Below, in pieces: positions 46,480 through 58,860 of a stretch of 64,000 nt of DNA. The stretch's first letter is position 1. The number at the start of each line of letters is the position of its first letter. This DNA comes from Trachelipus rathkii (Eukaryota; Arthropoda; Malacostraca; Isopoda; Trachelipodidae), in contig JABUQX010038774.1 of NCBI GenBank assembly GCA_015478945.1, positions 17,236-81,235 of the forward strand, in the 5' to 3' direction. The translations under genes were made by a program, and so were the position numbers. The notes under the pieces were generated by a model that was not told the DNA's origin, did not search any database, and worked only from the letters and a program-made list of their open reading frames with translations.

Positions 46480-47110
46480 GTGAAGCGGACCACTTTAGGT
46501 ATACTTGGTCTCCCGACTCTCCCTAATGCACTAGGTTTGGAATTTTTTTTTTTGAAATCACAGGATATACTCAGTGAGATAGACAAAAAAAATATAATGT
46601 AATTCTAATAATAAAAGTTTTATTAAAAGTTTGAATAACGCCGAGTCAGCCTGACCGGGAGGGGTGAAGCGGACACCATTGAGGGGTGACTCGGACCCAT
46701 CGTTTTAAATTCGTCTTTTAGTATTAATTTCAATTTTATTTTAATTTTACCTTAATATAATAATTATTATTCATATTAAAATTCGTAAATAAGTAATTAA
46801 AATGCGAATAATATAATAAAAACGATATAAAATAAGGTGCCGATTCACCCCGCTGCCGCCCCAAAAAATTTTGACACTTTGTTGAAACTCGTTTTTTTTA
46901 TTAAAATTCATTTTTTAAAAAAAATTCTCACTTAATATAAGTAACTTTTATTACATTTAAATTATTATACGTAATAAAAAATTGTCAATAATAATACGTA
47001 AAATACGAAAAAATAAGAAAAAAAAATGGTCCGAGCCACCCCCCATCAATTTTACGCGTGGGTGAGTCGACCGAACCTACGGCCGATTTTTTTTTGGCCA
47101 CTAATACTGC
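46480..47110. repeat. GGGGTGAA/CACCCC-rich repeat, third copy
   Basis: Aligns in the same orientation with 29455-30086. Landmarks are GGGGTGAAGCGGACC, GATTCACCCCGCTGCC, and CATCAATTTTACG...GGCCACTAATACTG. It is clearly more diverged, and interrupts the LTR of copy 3 at its (TA)n block. Confidence 0.6.
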
Positions 47111-47489
47111 TTGGATCTCAAAAAATTACTTCGCCAGTTTAAAGCTAACATACTCGAGTGTATCCACTGAAAAAATAATAAGATCGATCCACAATTTTTC
47201 ATTTATATAAACCATTTATAAAAAAAAATCCATTTTCAAAAAGAAGTTCTATTGAAGGAAATTTTGTACCCTAATTTCTAACATTTTTTAAAAATATAAA
47301 AAAAACTTCTAGAATTAATATGATTCTTAAGATAAACTGTAGTACTTCCGTCGTGGCTATTAAAATGATGGGCCCGAAAAAAAAATTTTTTTTTTTTTTT
47401 TTTTTTTATTTTTATTTTATTTAGAGTGGAGCGAATCAACCCTCCTAAAGAGGCGGGCCTGGGTCACCCCGCCCGCGCTTTATAATATG
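47111..47489. other. AT-rich stretch with long poly-T
   Basis: Holds an A/T homopolymer block at about 47378-47417 and a second GGGCCTGGGTCACCCCGCCC motif at 47455-47475 that resembles the preceding repeat. No gene seen. Confidence 0.45.
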
Positions 47490-47710
47490 ATTGAAACTCT
47501 CCCTTCTCCCCTTTAATTGTTTTGCTTGGCCAGCAAAACAGAGTATTAAATGCGGATTAAACCTTTATGACTCTGAAAACTGCCTTTTGAAATATTTGTA
47601 TGGAAATTTCGAGACAGAGACGGGTGATGAGGGTTAACTTGATATCGCGATCCAGAAACGGTTAAAATTTTTATACAAAATATAATATTATATGGAAATT
47701 TTGAGCAGGG
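47490..47710 (-). repeat. LTR fragments of the gypsy element, displaced
   Basis: 47495-47550 equals the LTR stretch at 5380-5430 (CTCCCTTCTCCCCTTTAATT). Pieces around the GATA-like dyads follow at 47575-47705 with foreign insertions. Same orientation as copy 3, so this is likely the continuation of its 5' LTR. Confidence 0.7.
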
Positions 47711-48980
47711 TGAAAGTGCAGAACGAGTTAAAGCCTTGCCTTTACGCGACCTTTCCAAAAGCCGGTCGTTTGAAAAACCAGGGCCCCACTTCAGGAATGA
47801 GAACAGTACTCCATACAAGAGTGAATAAGGCCCTTATATAAGGCTGGGAGCAACTATGAGAAGAGGAAAAAAAACAGTCTCGGCAGACCTAAAACAGGAA
47901 CTGCCCAGCGTTTCTTTGATGCCGCCTGATAGAAGTCTATAAGAAATGTTCACTAATATTGAGACATTGTTTAATCTATGTTTATATGGGCCAAAAGGAT
48001 GTTTATATTGCAACAGGAGAGACGAGAGAAAAAGAACTGTCAAAAGAGATAGGAAATGTATAGAAGGTTTATATTTTGCCCAATGAGAAATGGGATTATT
48101 AGAAGAATGGGAATTTTTAAAAGAACTTGGAAATTTCACAAGGTTGAACGACCCCACCCGATATCTATCCAGGTACAGCGAGAATAGAATTCGGAAAGAT
48201 TAAGACGCAGAGTCAACTTTAAGAAGTAAAAAAGTGGTAGCAGAATATGTAAAAATGTGAAAGACCCTGAATCGTATGTAAATGAAAGCGCTCCCCGAAA
48301 AGTCAAAAATAACTGGTTGACTACCCTTACGATAAATGGACTAGTTCTAAAGAACTTTAGTCAAAGATGTTTGCAAATTTCCTACCCAATTTATCCCTAT
48401 TAAAGGATAAAAAGGAATAATAAAAGAGTAGGGAGCAAAGATAAAAGCTTTTGAGAACATCCAATCTAGTTGTGAAGAAAAAAGAAGAAAAGAAGAAGCA
48501 TCGCGTCCGTCTTTTATACAACAGCCAATAAGTTTGATTGCGATTTGTAAAGAAACGTGAGGGAACATAAGCTAAGCAAAGAGAAGGAGGAAAACCCCAA
48601 AGGAGGGGAACTTGGAGAGCCAGTGACGCATGCCAACAACCACGACTCCGAGAGAATTGCCGTTAAGATATGTCAAAGACCGCCATCACACAAGCCTCCC
48701 AACGTAGTCCTAAGACTGAAAACCATAAATAAAATAGATATTAAAGGTATAAAATCGGCTCAGAGACCTCAAGGAGCTCGATAGAATATCTAAGGCTACT
48801 GGTTGCAAAATCGAAAGGTATTTAGTGAGAATGAGACCTCCAGAATGATCTGAAGAAATATGAGAGATTTGAGAGAAAGTTTCAGAAGAATCTTTAGATA
48901 GAATAATAGTTGGAAGCAGCTTTTGGGACCGCATAGTTTAGAAGGATCAGACTTCTTCCTTTTTTTCGAGATACAGGAGT
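47711..48980 (-). pseudogene. Jockey-like non-LTR RT, longer fragment
   Basis: On the minus strand 47841-47794 reads LYKGLIHSCMEYCSHS, the RT thumb box, better preserved than in the mirrored copies at 23.2 and 30.2 kb. Upstream (48157-47850) lies the region that normally joins palm and thumb (frame-shifted pieces reading ASKK, then C.S at the usual places). Still further up (about 48520-48350) are traces of the palm between the PQGS and ADD boxes. All frames are broken. It is the same family as the 30.2 kb remnant but an independent, less truncated insertion. Confidence 0.62.
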
Positions 48981-49079
48981 TTGTTGAGTGATCAAAGTGC
49001 GTCTGATCTGATCCAGTCTAGCTCTAAGGGAATATGTTTCACTTACATGTCATGAACGAACAACCAGTTTAAATTATAT

Positions 49080-50600
49080 ATTTTAGTTATTGCGGTATAA
49101 TTAATAAATTTAGAGCTTGTTGAGGTAAAGCATATCCAATTAATGGCGGCTAAGCTGTTCTAATTATTTCAATACTTAATTTAATAAAAGGTTTTTTAGT
49201 GCACTAATATTCACCTTATTATAGTTAATAAATATTGATTAATAAATATTTTGGATATAACCAAAAACAAAAGTTATTATATGTCATTACCAATTATTTG
49301 ACATTGTTTGTGTATATCTAAATCTCTTTACTTCTCTTATTTTTTACTTAGTAATATTATAACGTAACAGATACTTTGTGTATTTTATATTATTGATTTA
49401 GTTATTACCAAAACTTAGAAAAAATATGTTTATAGGAAGTGAAATTTATGTATTATTTATTTACATGTTTAAAATATCAAGTACATAATTAATAATTTAA
49501 TATAATATTTATTTATAATATTCTTCATAATACGCTTTGGGAGACTCATTAGATAATAGAGGTTAGTGTAGCTAAATGGGTGTTAAATAGAATTCTATAG
49601 TGAGGATGCGTATCTAAAGTAAGCAAAGGGATGTTAATATAATAACAATAAATAAAATAATAAATAAGTAAGTAAATAAACGTGACTTCAAAAAATTATA
49701 AACAAACTTAAAAAGCACTTGTTCAGTGCCATATGAGATCCTAAATAGTTACTACAATGACTCGAAATAAAATATTTTGATTTCTACCCAAGTGAGTGGG
49801 TCCCTAACTGTTAAGGCTCATGTGCGCCTCCAACACCACCGCGACATATTCTTATTCGAACTCTGCACTCACCGCTCTGACTTATGTAATTTGATGTAAA
49901 AGCAGTTTATCCAGCACGAGGCAGTGCGTAATGACATAAACTGGTCTATGGTATACATAGAACAAACACCAATATTATAGACATATTCGAGCAACGGAGT
50001 CTGTATGGAGACTGTCATATCTAAGTACTTTGGAGACATACTCGAGCATTGATGACAAGAAAATGAAGTCGTTCTATAGATAGTGCTTACGCATAGTCAA
50101 GAAAAGACCTCCACAGAACCTATCTGAGACAGCATGTTACAAAAAGAAGATGATACTGGAGTGTGTATGAAAGAATCACTTAATACACATTTGAGAGTGA
50201 ATTCTAAAAAACAACCTTGAAACCTCATTAACAGATAGTTCAACGCCACATGCATCTCCCATCGAATTACGTCATAAGGTATTTATATTATTTTTGTATG
50301 AATCAATGATCCATTTCAATAAAAAAAAACATTTCTATTATATATAATAGTATATATATATATATATATATATACTATATATATATATATATATAATATT
50401 ATATATATATACCTACTGATCCATTAAATAAGTATATAGTATATATAGTACTATAAACTTGTTATTAATATATATATGTTAAGTAGGCTTTATGAGTTAT
50501 AGAGTATTATATATTTATATACATATCTTTATTTAAATAGTATATATAATTTATTCATTTATAGTGTAAGAACCAACATTCACCCTACCTTTAGAATATG
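49080..50600 (-). repeat. Highly diverged continuation of the gypsy LTR, then TA-rich DNA
   Basis: Patches align in order with the LTR: TTTGACATTGTTTG...ATCTCTTTACTTCT (49300-49335, as at 5935-5965), AAAAAGCACTTGTTCAG (about 49710, as at 6195), and GTAAGAACCAACATTCACC at 50567 (as at 36035). Between them the identity is poor. (TA)n microsatellites fill about 50335-50420. The last match implies that the LTR extends beyond the start seen in copy 2. Confidence 0.5.
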
Positions 50601-53600
50601 ATTATACTGTATCATAGTAAATATAGAGGTATAAGTATTATAGGACTTAGTATAATATAATGGTTAGTAGTTAAAATTATATGTCTTTTTAATATATCAA
50701 AACTAGTTTGTATAAATATATATACTTAAGAATAGGCGCATTTTTTATATTTTACACTAATTCCTATCTGATACGTGTTATGTAAACAAGATTACATATC
50801 TCCATCAAACAAACTCAACTTCTAAAAATAATAATAAAACGATAAATATACAAAATACATTTATAATGTCATTACTTTTTAACTGTTGACTATATGAATA
50901 TCTTTCTAATTATGTTGTCTTTCATTAATCCCTTTATCTCTTTTAGAATTCTATTCATCACATGAGTGTTCGGCACTTTAATTAAGTCTTACCTATGTTT
51001 ACCTCTAGACTTCTGTCTGATGCTTTTTTTCCATCATTACTTTCTAAATTGCATAAAGTTACAGGCAGCAAATTCAACGTGATAACCTTCTCTTGGTGTG
51101 AAAAGCGGTCGGTCTATGATAACCCACCCAGTGACAGTGTGAAACAAATACTGGAACTTATTTACCTTACTCATAAGAAATTTAAACTTTTTATTAAGTT
51201 AACCTCCGTTAATTTTTAGAATATAATAATTGAATTCTTTGCTCTAATAGCAGATCGATTGAAGTTACTGGTATATTTTATAAGGAGTGTACTAAAGAGA
51301 AATACATTGAATATAATACAGTTATGTTTAACACACGTCTGGTAATTTACTTGACAAGACAACATTATTAAATTTCATATATCCAATCTAGAACCCTAGT
51401 TATACTTGCAACTAATGATGAGAAGAGAATAAGCTATATCTATGAATATTGGACGTTTTTTCATCGAAAAGTAGGATTAAATATGTCCCTTTTGCGCTCC
51501 GCCAGTAGCGTAGCCAAACTTCTCAAGTGCTTCTACCTAGCGCCCCCTCCGTACTTAGGTCCGTATCTGTGGTGAGTCGCTTTTGCTGAGTGTGATATTA
51601 ATAAGGTCATAATTTTTAGCTTATGTTAATCGCCTCATATGATGATATAATTAATTTGATTCCGTTACTTTTATTGGATTCATTAATTATTTTATTTATT
51701 TTATGACTTTTAAATATCACATGTAAATCATTTAATATATTTAATGTAGTATTATTCACAAAAATTTAAGAATATGTATGTTGTATTTCACAAAAATATT
51801 TATAACCTGCTGATAAGGATATTAAAAATAATAAATAACAAATAAAAGTCCTCTTGACAAATAATGACTCTAGTCTTGGACGTAGTACTAAGTAATTAAC
51901 ATGTAATTGATAAGAGAAATTTAATATTATATAATATATATATTAAGAAGATTATTATATTTTTATAAATAAGTTTGAAGTCTTTAATAGAATATAAGAA
52001 GCAATTACTATTATAAACATTATTTACACTATTCAATTCACACTTATGTAGTCGTGTAGACTATTTATTATCTAGAGTGATTGTAATATATTTTAAATAT
52101 CTAAATATCGTTCTTTAATTTACTTATAATTATTATTATGAGTTATAGTCAGAAGCATACGTAGTCCAAGAAATTCTATATTCTGTGAGCATATCCGGAC
52201 AAGAATGCTTTGCAAGTGAATAAAAAATCCATAGAGTTAAAGTTAATAATATTAAGCGTTGTATATCTTAATGTATAATGAGGAGTGCTATACATGTCAT
52301 ATAATATAGAATTAAATATGTGTACTACCAATAATAATATCATGTTATAGTTGAATATTTAATTTCTCCTCACCTAATATCAGTGTTTTATGTATTTATA
52401 AAGTAATACGAATTTTATTATTAGTGGTATATAGATTTTATTATTTTATTTTACTAATATTGTACGAAATTTTATTAAAGAATCTCTGTATTTTGCTATT
52501 TTTATAAGCATTTCCTCATTTCCTCAAACAATTTATTTAGCTTCTCGTATTATTTATGTACATATGTTATGGTTGTTTAAGATTGAGATCATTTAAAGTC
52601 TTTACATATAACCGTAGCACGATATTAGAAAATTGTCGAAGTAACGTATATAAAGTCATATATTACATGATGGCGACTTACAAAGGCGAGTAATAATATC
52701 ACTTATATAGGAGAACTTAAATACCATAAAGCTTTGAAATGTGAGAAAATATGTTCTTAATAATACAGTTTATAGAGATTTGTATAAATAAAGATTAGTA
52801 TATAGTGTGTGACGATGTGATTTATACATTACTTGGACACGTCTTAGATCAAGGAGAACGATATATAGTTATTACTAAATTGATTATGTATATATATGAG
52901 AAATATCACGAAAAATCTGTAATGAAGATTCATGTGACTAAATCTGTTAAATATAACAGAAGTTATCTATCGTGAGTCTATGATACATATGATGAATGCA
53001 TGCTTAATAATTCAGTACTTGTATGGAGGTAGCGGTATAGAGTGTAGGCTGGCAATAGTTGAGACGTAGATAGATAAACTGTTATTCTGGTGAAGGGAAT
53101 TAATTTGAGGACCGGGCTTAATTATAAATAAGTCTAACGAATATGGATAGTAAAGACTTGATTGTGTTAATAAGAAAATCTGACTGCGTTAGAAGTTAGG
53201 GTATTGGTGAGTTAGGTCTGTTTTGTTTATGTTGGTTTATGGGGTAGCTTGAGAGAGTCTGTGGATGAGGAAGATGATCATCAGCTTTGTATGAACACAG
53301 CGTTGTGGTAGATGTGGAGAATGGCCGTGAATAAGGTGCGGCAAATCCTCTAGTATAAATTTAAATATATCTGATATAATACTTAGTTAAAATGAGAAGA
53401 ATAGCGGATATAAAAGCTTATTTAGTAGTAATCTTAATTTAGATGGTCTATTTCATGGCATGTACTACTCTGAGCAGATTACATATTATTTAACGAATAT
53501 GGAATATGGTAGAGGAGGTTGAGAGAGAATGTTAGAGACCAGAGACTCGGAGGATAGTAGCAGTACAGGGTTTAAACTAGTAAAATTATCCGTAAGGAAA

Positions 53601-54179
53601 CGTGATCGAATCTCAAGTTCATATCACAGCTGTTATGATATGTGGTTCTCGTGAGTATAAAACAGGTGCATAGTGCGAAAATTATAGTCAAAGAGAAATT
53701 TCATATTATTGTAATTGTCTCTTATAAACAAATAACTAGCAAGAAGAAGTATTTTCCCGAATCTCTGGTTTACAACGAGAGGAAAAACATATATAGGTAT
53801 CCACTAAATGGAGAGGAAATTATGTGTATGAAAGGGACTAAAAATTATATGCAAAACCGGCAATAAGAATAGTAATTGTTATTTGTTAGCTAACATTGCA
53901 GCCTGATGAATATGTGTAGAAAACATGTGAGAGAGTGACTTTTATCTTAATAAGTTCAAAAGGTAGCATTATACAGAACTAGATGGGGCTCTTAATGTGT
54001 GCAAATCAGGATTGCATCAGGTGTGTGTAGTGATTTTAATCACCCACCATATTTTTCTGTTTGAAATAACTTATAACTCAAATAGTATTCTTTTAGGTGA
54101 CGTCGGTGATTAGGCGGAAATGTGAAAGGAGGAGACTGGTGATGTGTAATATGAAGGACATAATGGCATATTGCCGACC
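50601..54179. other. AT-rich DNA without recognisable gene
   Basis: No supported gene. The ORFs of up to about 75 codons (for example 50995-51219 and 53642-53866) have no recognisable domain. A hAT-end-like motif lies at 51503-51516. Confidence 0.5.
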
Positions 54180-54960
54180 GACTCGGCATGTTTGGAGCGA
54201 GAGAGCGGAGACAATTCAAGAGGTGATCTAGAGTTGTTTTGGAGAGTTGGAGGAAGCGAGGGATGAAGATGAACGTACAGGAAGACAAGAGATCATTAAC
54301 ATTAACCTTAGTGAAAAGATCTTTATGAGGGGATGAGGATGATTAGAAGTGATGATTGAGGGTGAAGCCCCAAGAAAACATAAACTTGAAAATACCAACC
54401 TCCTCGGATGATCATGCGAGAGTAGATTTTAAGACGAAGAAGGAGGATAGTTGTGAGGAGAGAGATTACAAGGCGAAGAATGGAAAGTATGAGAGTCCCA
54501 ATTACGTTTATGAAACGGTAGGAAATTAGGTAAACAACCCCATAAATGAAGATCGAAATCGTCTCAATAGAAGTTAAAAATCGTGATCTTTAACAGTATA
54601 CTGACTCCGACACTGTTGTACGGAGCGAAAACATGGACAACAACCGTGATGTAAGAGCAGGAGAGTAGATACAAGCTCTGAGTGGAGAATGTAATAGTGT
54701 ATAAAAGCACTTAATGATTAAAAAAGAGTAGGAGAGGACATGAATAAGAAATGACCCAAATTAGATTAGGAAAAGAAAAAAGCCAAACAATGTTTATAGG
54801 GGTGCCCAAAAGGAAGATGAGACGTGAGAAAGAAATGCCTTTAAGTGATGGGCGGAGGATTATGAGAAGAATCCCCTGTTTTGGAGGGGTATACGATCTG
54901 GGGAGGCCACATGGAGCAAGTGGAAAGAGAAATGATGCTGGGAGTAACCTGCTGATCCTG
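54180..54960 (+). pseudogene. Non-LTR retrotransposon RT C-terminal remnant (LLYGAxTW type)
   Basis: Three collinear motifs in different plus frames. 54233-54280 reads VVLESWRKRGMKMN, the post-palm box where Kx4RGMKxN is usual. 54583-54651 reads VIFNSILTPTLLYGAKTW, the thumb box with LLYGxETW typical of RTE/R1-like RTs. 54899-54943 reads WGGHMEQVERE, the RWxGHVxRM-type box beyond the thumb. Spacing and order match such RTs. A corrupted YADD may lie near 54150. Frames are broken by several indels. Different family from the Jockey-like copies. Confidence 0.6.
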
Positions 54961-55269
54961 TATATAATGTGAAAGAGGGAATGACCCTACCATGTAGGCA
55001 GCATCGAAGTGCCAATATCTGGTTTTTTTATAGACGCGGGTCAAGAAATAAGGAGAAATTGGCTCGAAGATTTTTAAATCGGTGAGGAAGATAACTCGTC
55101 TGGAAATATTGGTCAAGCTACCGAAAATCGAGGAGTGCTGAGAGAAGAGAATAGTGCAGGACCGGAATCGGATGTCTGGAGAGATAATAGTTATTAGTCA
55201 ATCCATGCGTTCGGGCTGAGCAGGTGGAAATGGAAGCCAAATTCTTCACTGGCGCGGGAGAGGAAAGAA
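54961..55269. other. Purine-rich stretch without recognisable gene
   Basis: Possible 3' continuation of the RT remnant, but no motif can be placed. Confidence 0.35.
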
Positions 55270-55770
55270 AGATAAATATATATATATAGTATTATATAAG
55301 TATATATATACTTACTTTAGATTATATTTGTAACTTATTAGTTATACACAATCTTACATATAGGTACTGATATACCTATATATATGCCACCATATATTAT
55401 TATTAGATATCTAGTATCATATATATATATCCTACTATGTTTTATAATATAATTACATATATATATTTATATTTAAAATATGTAATATGTAAATATATAT
55501 ATATGATATATAGTATTTATTATATATATAATATTTGTATATAGTATCATATTATATATATATATTTATTTATTCACATTTATATTTATATTTTATTTTA
55601 TAGTTTTTATATATATTATATAATTAATATTATTTATTTATAACTCCATATTATATTTTATAGCATTTATATATATATATATACATACTATACTAATTAT
55701 ATATTTATTATACTATATTGTATTATTACTTATATCCTATATTATACTTATTATTACACTTATATATACC
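55270..55770. repeat. TA-rich low-complexity block
   Basis: About 500 bases composed almost only of TATATA variants with short interruptions. Confidence 0.85.
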
Positions 55771-58560
55771 ACCTATTCTCATAAGGAACTTGCCATTCCG
55801 TTTTTCTATAAGGTCCAATTTTCATTTTTTTCATATTGCTTCTTGTCTACTTCCAGGTATTCTCTATCAAATTTTCATTGCTTGAGCTTCGTGCTGCAGA
55901 TCTCTATTGAATTACCAGATAGAAGCCAAAGACCCTGTAATGACGATCTTCACTCTCTCCTAACACTATATATCTCGCTAGAATATGTCTTTTTTCAGAC
56001 GCCTCTCTAATGTCGAAAAGGTTTTTTCTATCTTGTTTATGCGGTGAGAGTCCATCACTCTAACTTACTGCTTAAAATATTCAGTTGAGTTTCATCAGTA
56101 GCCAATGTTAGGAAGAGACCTCCTCTTGCCACACTATCCACATACGATCGCAGTTTGTATTATTTTTCATTTTCTAACTCAGACATTTATCCGCTGCCGA
56201 TACCACCACTTCCTTTTAGGTATCCTCGTGAGGGTTCTGGAAGATCGTCTTTATAAAAGAGGATGCTTCTTTCAATATGCTTATGGTACATTGGACTTTT
56301 CTGGTAAAATATACTGAAGTGAAATGATAGTGGTTTCATGCGAGAGGATCGATCAGTCAACGAAGGAAAATCAGATCATCAATAAACGGAATAAAATTGC
56401 AACGATGTTTCTCGGAACTTCGTGTTCTTGAATTGTTACTTCAATATAAGCTGTCGGCCATACATTTTTAGCTGTGTTAAATATGGTTTTAAACTCGTGT
56501 GTCTTGGCAGTTTTGTCTATCTTTTCGAGATGTTGAATGAATTCTGTTTGACGTATTTTTATTGCACTGAAGTAATGTCCAAGATGGACACTCTGGTAAC
56601 TGTTTTGACAAGGTAGTTATTTTAAGTAATTACTTTAAAAGTTGGGCGATGAGATGTATTAGTTAAAAAATTCAAAGTTACGTGAGTTGAGAGTTAACAG
56701 TCGAGAGTGAGTGGTTCTTTGATGGTAGATTCACGCAGGCCTAGCCTTGTATTCTTCCGTATTGACTCAACAATAATTGGTCAAGTGCAGTTCTCTATTA
56801 TTAAGAGATGAGAAATCCCGGCTGTCATGACTTACAACACACATATAAATTAAAGGTTACGCACATTCATTCTGATCCTCTTTTTATTTTGAGAGTTATC
56901 TAGAAAACTCTTTTTTTTATTCTTCCAGAAGTTTTGTGCCCTTCGAGTCTCGAATCGAAAAAAGTTGCCATTAATTTCAGAGGAGAATTGTATCCAAGAC
57001 TGTTGTCGAGATTATGCCTGAATTTTTAGATAAGTTCCTGAAGACATATATTTATCACAATGTGCTAGCTACAATGTGTGGCTATAGGAGCTTTAGCTGA
57101 ATTACTGCAATTCCTCGAGCCAACTGGACACCGATGCACTCTCGAAGTCAATTCAGGACATTCATATCGGAAGAGTGAGTGCCTTCATGATCCTCGCGGA
57201 TCTGTCATTTTTCGAGGATGGTAAAACCAAGATAGCCGAGGTTCTCTTCTGCAAAATTAGCATTGCCAAGTGGCTGTTCCATGAGACTATCATTAAACAA
57301 GGAACAAATGATAAAAACATGCCTCTTGCTAAAGTAAAAGGGTGTTCAACTTCCTAATCGACCGACCAAGCCGCGATATCCTAAAACACAAAGGTGAAGC
57401 AAATCTGGTCTGTTTTGGAAAATATCCATTGTTTCATCAGGATAATACTGAAAAAAATATACAAAAATTGTGTATTAACTTTTCCACATTATACCGATAT
57501 TGTATAAGCTGTACTGAGAAATGACAAGTTGAAATATTATCCGATTCTGTATTATCGGACTCGAGTTAATCGTACATTGAAGTTATGTTGACGATAGAAA
57601 GGTAAGTGGGTTCTTTTCGCAAAACCTTTGGTCTACCTCCATTTTGCTGTCCGAAATCCTAAGAAGGCTTCTAAAAATTTCCGTCATTTTCAGGCTGGAG
57701 TTGATAGTTCAATACGTCCAGAGTCACGTGAGCCCCTTAATGCTGTCAAGATTAATAAAAGCCAAGCCATAAAAGAGAGAATAGGATTAACAAATTATTT
57801 AGGATACAATGGCTGTTATTCTCTATAAGCTTTCATAGTCAACTTCGGATATTGTTGATGCCAAATGATTAGGCTCTATGCTTATTCATTTTTTTGCTGG
57901 GAATAAAGGGCTTCAATATTTGTAGGTTCTGATGTATATACTACTTATTCGTACTATTATTATTATATATAATATATTTATATGATCAGTAATCAGATCT
58001 ACTCTATGGCAGATAACAACTAATATATGATTACTATTATAGTAATTAAAGTTGATATTATATAATATTAACGGATATATAGAATAATATTGAATAGATG
58101 TAGCATATTATTGTTTTATCAGCTTAAATAATATTATTATATATAGAAATAATATTATATTACCCTATTAACTTTAGTAACAAATATGAAAGGATAAATA
58201 TTTTATAGTAGTTAACCATATTGAGGATAGTATATATAGTTATAAGTTAGTAATGAACTATTTATTAGTATTAGACATAGTTATGCATATAATTATAGGT
58301 GCTGGGAAATTTTTAAAGCGTACAAATGAATAACAAGTATTTAGTACTATAGTATTTCATATAAATATGTATAAATCATTCTATTGCGAATCACTATGAT
58401 TTGGTAGTTTGTTGTTCACTGAAGAGAAATGACTAGGTTCACACTACCGGATAATTTCGGGGACTGGACACCACCCCTCAGCCCCACCCCTGGCTACGCC
58501 CTCGCGTAAAAAAAGAGACTGAAAGACAGTCATCGAGTATAGTATTATAATGATGAACTA
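55771..58560. other. Mixed-composition DNA without recognisable gene
   Basis: GC content rises between 55780 and 57850. ORFs of 60-70 codons (57175-57357, 57342-57524, 57628-57828) lie close together on the plus strand and could be pieces of one decayed gene, but no domain is recognised. A motif like a hAT end (TGGCTACGCC) lies at 58491-58500. Confidence 0.4.
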
Positions 58561-58860
58561 ATGATAATAATAGTAAGTATATAATATATATCAAATTATA
58601 TATATATATATATAGCTGCTAATATGTAAGTAATATTATATAGTAAATATTATTAACAAAATTTATAGCCAGCTTCCAACCTAGGGGGGCAGCTTAAAAT
58701 TTTTAGTTTAAGCTATATATATGTAATATATATATATACTATATATATAATATATAACTGTATTATATAGATAATGTAGTAATACTATTAATTGATTATC
58801 TATTAGATATATATCTACTATATATATTATATCGTTAACTTTACTATCTTATAGTACTTA
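58561..58860. repeat. TA-rich low-complexity block
   Basis: Dominated by TATATA runs with a short C/G-containing insert at 58670-58700. Confidence 0.75.

Noticed and set aside
47834..48157. 107-codon minus ORF as an independent protein
   Set aside because: It is a frame-shifted piece of the Jockey-like RT leading to the LYKGLI box.
50335..50420. (TA)n arrays as CRISPR-like or structured repeats
   Set aside because: Simple low-complexity microsatellite without unique spacers.
57175..57828. Three neighbouring 60-66-codon ORFs as a host gene with exons
   Set aside because: No recognisable domain, no consistent splice sites, and sequence quality in this part of the window is doubtful.
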